From Cladopsammia gracilis (lineage: Eukaryota; Cnidaria; Anthozoa; Scleractinia; Dendrophylliidae), in assembly GCA_022457155.1 (NCBI GenBank), contig JAJGOT010000010.1:841501-905500 (forward strand): a stretch of DNA of 64,000 nt, in the 5' to 3' direction. The notes beneath the pieces were generated by a model. It made no database searches. It was not told where the DNA came from and saw nothing but the letters and a program-made list of their open reading frames with translations. The position numbers were made by a program, and so were the translations under genes. Shown in pieces: positions 27,401 through 33,400 of this stretch. Position 1 is the stretch's first letter. The number at the start of each line of letters is the position of its first letter.

Positions 27401-30400
27401 AGTAGGCTTATTTAATTCATCCTAACACGACCCAAACTTTCAACACAGTGCATTGTACTGTAATACTAGACTTTAGGTTATAACGTTACATTGAATTTTA
27501 CGTCGCGGGAGAGATACAAATGTCCTTTTTATTTGAATGCGAAAACGCCGACCCAAAAATGCAACGCTGGCCCGTACATTTTAGCAATAAGATTTATTGC
27601 TTGCCTTTACTACCACGTAAATATATAGAGTTTGAGAATCTAGACAGATCAAACTGAGTTAGTTTGTAAAAATTAAAAAGATCCGCAAGAAACGGCATCA
27701 GTATGGAATGTTCCCTAATCTCTCTGTTTGTCTTCCTTTCTTTAGGGTCCACCTGGAAGGAATCTTGTCAGCCAAATTGTAAGTGCTTGGACTTTCATAT
27801 TTTAAAGTTTGATTTTCTTTTGATTTTCTTTTTTGCAAGAATTCTTTGTCCGCTAACGTGAACAGACAAAAACAACAACAACAATAACTTCCAGGTTTCA
27901 TTTGTTTTATGGCAGAACAGGAATGAATTGTCACACTTAGGAATTTCATCCACAGACTCAATGATTTACTCCGAAGGGATAAATGTGAACCATATATCTG
28001 TATTCTTCATTTCTAGTTGACAGGTAGTGGCGACAAGGGTCCTCCGCCAGACTATCGATTATATTCCAGCTCAAAGGTACTTCTTCTAATAATAAAGTCA
28101 GTTCATTTGGAGAGCATAAAGATAGCCTCTGGATGTAAGCAATCGCCCTGCTTTATTTTAGATTGACCAAGACGAAGTCAACAAAAAAATACACGGCAAC
28201 CAGGCCCTGCGGGTTGTTTAATAAAAGGTGGATAGCGCTATCCACCGGATATATCACTATGCAGTGGATAACACAAAGGATTTTGTTAATACTTACGTAC
28301 TGGAGAGTGATTTATACCGTGGATTAAGCACTATCCACCTTTTCAACAACCAGGGCCAGGACAAGTTCTACATCAGGACAAAACAATATATCAGTCAATC
28401 ATCGCTCCCGGGTATACCCCGGTCATTTGACCCTGAGGGGGGACTCCCATATAAAATTGACGGGGTTACTTGTCAGAAATTTTGAAAGGAAACCCTAAAA
28501 GGTATCAGAAACACGTTTTTGTGGCTGTGACTCAGATACATTTTTACCCCTACTCATTCCAGTTATCATCTTGTTTTGGCTCAGATACATTTTTACCCCT
28601 ACTCATTCCAGTCATCATCTTGTCGTGGCTCAGATACATTTTTACCCCTACTCATTCCAGTCATCATCTTGTTGTGGCTCAGATACATTTTTACCCCTAT
28701 CGTTCCAGTCATCATCTTGTTGTGGCTCAGATACATTTTTACCCCCACTTGTTCCAGTCATCATCTTGTCGTGGCTCAGATACATTTTTACCCCTACTCA
28801 TTCCAGTCATCATCTTGTTGTGGCTCAGATACATTTTTACCCCTACTCGTTCCAGTCATCATCTTGTGGTGACTCAGATACATTTTTACCCCTACTCACT
28901 CCAGTCATCATCTTGTGGTGACTCAGATACATTTTTACCCCTACTCATTCCAGTCATCATCTTGTTGTGGCTCAGATACATTTTTACCCCTATCGTTCCA
29001 GTCATCATCTTGTTGTGGCTCAGATACATTTTTACCCCTACTCATTCCAGTCATCATCTTGTTGTGGCTCAGATACATTTTTACCCCTACTCATTCCAGT
29101 CATCATCTTGTTGTGGCTCAGATACATTTTTACCCCTACTCATTCCAGTCATCATCTTGTTGTGGCTCAGATGTATTTTTACCCCTACTCATTCCAGTCA
29201 TCATCTTGTCGTGGCTCAGATACATTTTTACCCCTACTCATACCAGTCATCATCTTGTTGTGGCTCAGATACATTTTTACTCCTACTCATTCCAGTCATC
29301 ATATTGTGGTGGCTCAGATACATTTTTACCCCTACTCATTCCAGTCATCATCTTGTTGTGGCTCAGATACATTTTTACTCCTACTCATACCAGTCATCAT
29401 CTTGTTGTGGCTCAGATACATTTTTACCCCTACTCATTCCAGTCATCATCATGTTGTGGCTCAGATACATTTTTACCCCTACTCATTCCAGTCATCATCT
29501 TGTTGTGGCTCAGATACATTTTTACGCCTACTCATTCCAGTCATGATCTTGTTGTGGCTCAGATACATTTTTACCCCTACTCGTTCCAGTCATCATCGTG
29601 TTGTGGCTCAGATACATTTTTACCCCTACTCATTCCAGTCATCATCTTGTGGTGGCTCAGATACATTTTTACCCCTACTCATTCCTGTCATCATCCTGTT
29701 GTGGCTCAGATACATTTTTACCCCTACTCATTCCAGTCATCATATTGTGGTGGCTCAGATACATTTTTACCCCTACTCATTCCAGTCATCATCCTGTTGT
29801 GGCTCAGATACATTTTTACCCCTACTCATTCCAGTCATCATCTTGTTGAGGCTCAGATACATTTTTACCCCTACTCATTCCTGTCATCATCTTGTTGAGG
29901 CTCAGATACATTTTTACTCCTACTCGTTCCAGTCATCATCTTGTTGTGGCTCAGATACATTTTTACCCCTATTCATTCCAGTCATCATATTGTGGTGGCT
30001 CAGATACATTTTTACCCCTACTCATTCCAGTCATCATCCTGTTGTGGCTCAGATACATTTTTACCCCCACTTGTTCCAGTCATCATCTTGTCGTGGCTCA
30101 GATACATTTTTACCCCTACTCATTCCAGTCATCATCTTGTTGTGGCTCAGATACATTTTTACCCCTACTCATTCCTGTCATCATCTTGTTGAGGCTCAGA
30201 TACATTTTTACTCCTACTCGTTCCAGTCATCATCTTGTGGTGGCTCAGATACATTTTTACCCCTACTCATTCCAGTCATCATCTTGTTGAGGCTCAGATA
30301 CATTTTTACCCCTACTCATACCAGTCATCATCTTGTTGAGGCTCAGATACATTTTTACCCCTACTCATTCCAGTCATCATCTTGTTGAGGCTCAGATGCA

Positions 30401-33400
30401 TTTTTACCCCTACTCATTCCAGTCATCATCTTGTTGTGGCTCAGATACATTTTTACCCCTACCCATTCCAGTCATCATCTTGTTGTGGCTCAGATACATT
30501 TTTACCCCTACTCATTCCTGTCATCATCTTGTCGTGGCTCAGATACATTTTTACCCCTACTCATTCCAGTCATCATCTTGTCGTGGCTCAGATACATTTT
30601 TACCCCTACTCATTCCAGTCATCATCTTGTTGTGGCTCAGATACATTTTTACTCCTATTCATTCCAGCCATCATCTTGTTGTGGCTTAATACGATAACCA
30701 CTCAGACAGTGGTCATTTTCGATTCAAACACCCTTAGTGGTAACAAACCATGAATTTTAACCCCTAAAAGGCACGACGATCACCTCCGTCACTTATATAT
30801 AGGAGTCTCCCTCCCCCTCCCCCTCCCCCCGGCATTTGACTTAACTTCATCACACAGTGAGAAATTTGATCTTTGAGTCATCTTGATACCGAGGCGTCCA
30901 CAAGGCGGATGTTGACGGTATACATATTTTTGTTTTGCAGAGAAGCTCTATACCAGATACACCTGTATTAGAGGTAAGAGAGGAACCTTTTTAAAACAGC
31001 TTGTTGGTTTAATTCCCGAGCTAGAGTGCCAAAATTCATAAAAATCCAAAATTTCATTTTGTAAAATATTGAAAAGAAACAGTATCATGAAAAAATGCTG
31101 TCGAAGAAGTTTCATTTGAATGGTCACACCATAGGATTTCGTCCACAGACTCAAACGTTAGACATACACTTCATGTCTCCATAACTCACTCTAGGAGTAA
31201 AAGTGTTAATATTTAGTAAAACACGCTAACCTGACGCTATACCTACCGTCCTTTTTGCCAAGTGCTTCATTTATTGTTGTCATTGTTGCTTCACCGCTTT
31301 TAGCGTCCTGGTTTCAAAATGATCTTGGATGCTTACACAAACCAGAAGCACAATTACAAACGACAAAAGGGCAGTAAACACCATCCTGGTCGCTCCTGCA
31401 GAGATATTCAGCTCGATAGCAACGTCATGGTGGAGAGCGGTGAGTACAGGTTCCCCCCCTACCCCCCCCCCCCCCCCTCAAAAGTTAAAACCACCTTGTA
31501 CAGCATAATAAATTTAACCAACCGACAGATCCGGTTCGGCTCTGTGCTCCACAGCACATTGTTTCTCTCCCCACCAAGGCCCTGTTTGTTCAAAAGATGA
31601 TTAGCGCTATCTATTGGATATATCGCGATTGGATAGCGCAATTGGCTTTGTGTTTATCGACCGATTATCCGGTAGATAGAGTTATCAGTCCACTATTTAA
31701 ACAACCTGGTGCCTGTGTGTAAATGGTAACCGGCGCCCTGTGATGGATTACTACTCCATCCAGGGGGAGGGGAGTAGTAACACACTCCGGCAGTCGCTAC
31801 GAAAACCGGGTCAAGCCCACGTAGTTGTAGATCACTCGCTCGTCAATACTTTACCTTATGTTTGATATCTTATTATTAAGGCTTCTACTGGATCGATCCA
31901 AATGAGGGCTGTACAGATGATGCAGAATATATCTACTGTGACTTTGAGAACAAGAGAGCTTGTGTCCAGCCAAGGAAAGAAAATGTAAGTTTGCGGTTTT
32001 TTAACTCCTGAATACGCGAAGCGTGATGAACGGGTTATCGCAGACGGTGACAAATATGCAAATTTTCACTCGCTCACTCACTCCATCACTCGGCTGCAAA
32101 CTTTTCTCGGTAATCCCGCTGACCAGTCGATATGGCTTTCGTGGCAAATGCAAAGGAATATAGTGTAGAGAATAGTCGACCGCCGAAAAAGTGGACATTA
32201 TGAAAGCGTTGCATTATGAAAGCGTTGTCCTTTCATGAACATTAAAACCGATCTGTAGACTTCAAATGGATTTTTCAACAGAGACACGCGTATCTACGTT
32301 AAAATAATAAAAATTTAACCTTTAACAGGTACTTATTCCAATATGGTCAAGTGATTTTCGTCTACCTCTTTTATGCCAACGACCCGAGTTCGAAACCTGG
32401 CGGGGACGGCCAATTTTATTTCTTCTTTTTCTTTTCTTCTTTTTTTTTCGAACTGGACATTGCGAAAGTGATGTACTGTTCTTCCTTTGCGTATGAATTC
32501 AAAAAAATATCGAACCGTGTTAAAGTAGAATTAAATAGCGTTACAAGGTTGAAATGACATGCTAGCATTTATACCATGTTATTTGCAAATTTTATACATT
32601 TTCGGATTCTAGCTTTTAAATAACCCTGGAAATTTGCTTTACAAACTTAATTTGTGATACCGCTCCATCTTTAGCAACAATAATGGCTCCGGCAAAGTAT
32701 TCTTTTCCCATCGGAGACTCGAGACTTGACTCGATGAAATGTTCAACTTGTATTCGCGATTGGGTAGCGCAAAATCCTTTAAATACTCGTTTATGGAACT
32801 TTTTTTTTTTATTCACAAAATAAATATTTAAGTACTGCACTCGGGTAGTACTCACAACTTCTGCTAATTTGGTGAAGAAGAAGAAGAATATTATTATTCT
32901 TAGCAAACATGTGATCTATTACTGTCGGGTAAAAACATTAAACCAAGCTGTTCTTTGCTGAAAGCCAAGGTAGTTGAAACTAGAAAACTAGGACTTATAA
33001 TAGCAAAAAAGAATAAGAAAGAATCGATTCATTATAACAAATGGAAAAATATGTCAACATAACTATTATAACTTCAGGAAGAAGGTGATGATTTGTAACA
33101 CAATATAGGTTAAATATATTAGTAAGACGGTATGTTTTTTTATTATATGAATTAGCTGAGATATTACTGAGTATTGTGTATTATGTAGTGTAGTGTTAGT
33201 AGTAATGTATCATGTAAGAACTTTTTTTTTTGAAATATCAATAAAAAATAAAAAAAAGTAATAATAATTTGGTGAAGAATCTTTTATTTAGAGCGTTTGG
33301 TATTCACAAATTGGCTCATGGGAGCCTTTGAATTTTATTCAAGTCATATGTCAAGGGTTGATAAGACCTTGTGTAAGAATGCCTGCAGTTGTCTTATGTT

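Noticed and set aside
28470..30753. Very long + strand open frames (up to 473 codons) suggesting a repeat protein
   Set aside because: They are produced by a 49-bp tandem repeat without stops in any + frame and lie in a collagen intron. No start context, domain or splice support.
32341..32450. A B-box-like gagttcgaaacctgg suggesting another tRNA-derived SINE
   Set aside because: No convincing A box, cloverleaf or target duplication; too weak to list.
32616..32906. 96-codon minus-strand frame near collagen intron 39
   Set aside because: Starts in a poly-Phe run from low-complexity sequence and shows no domain.
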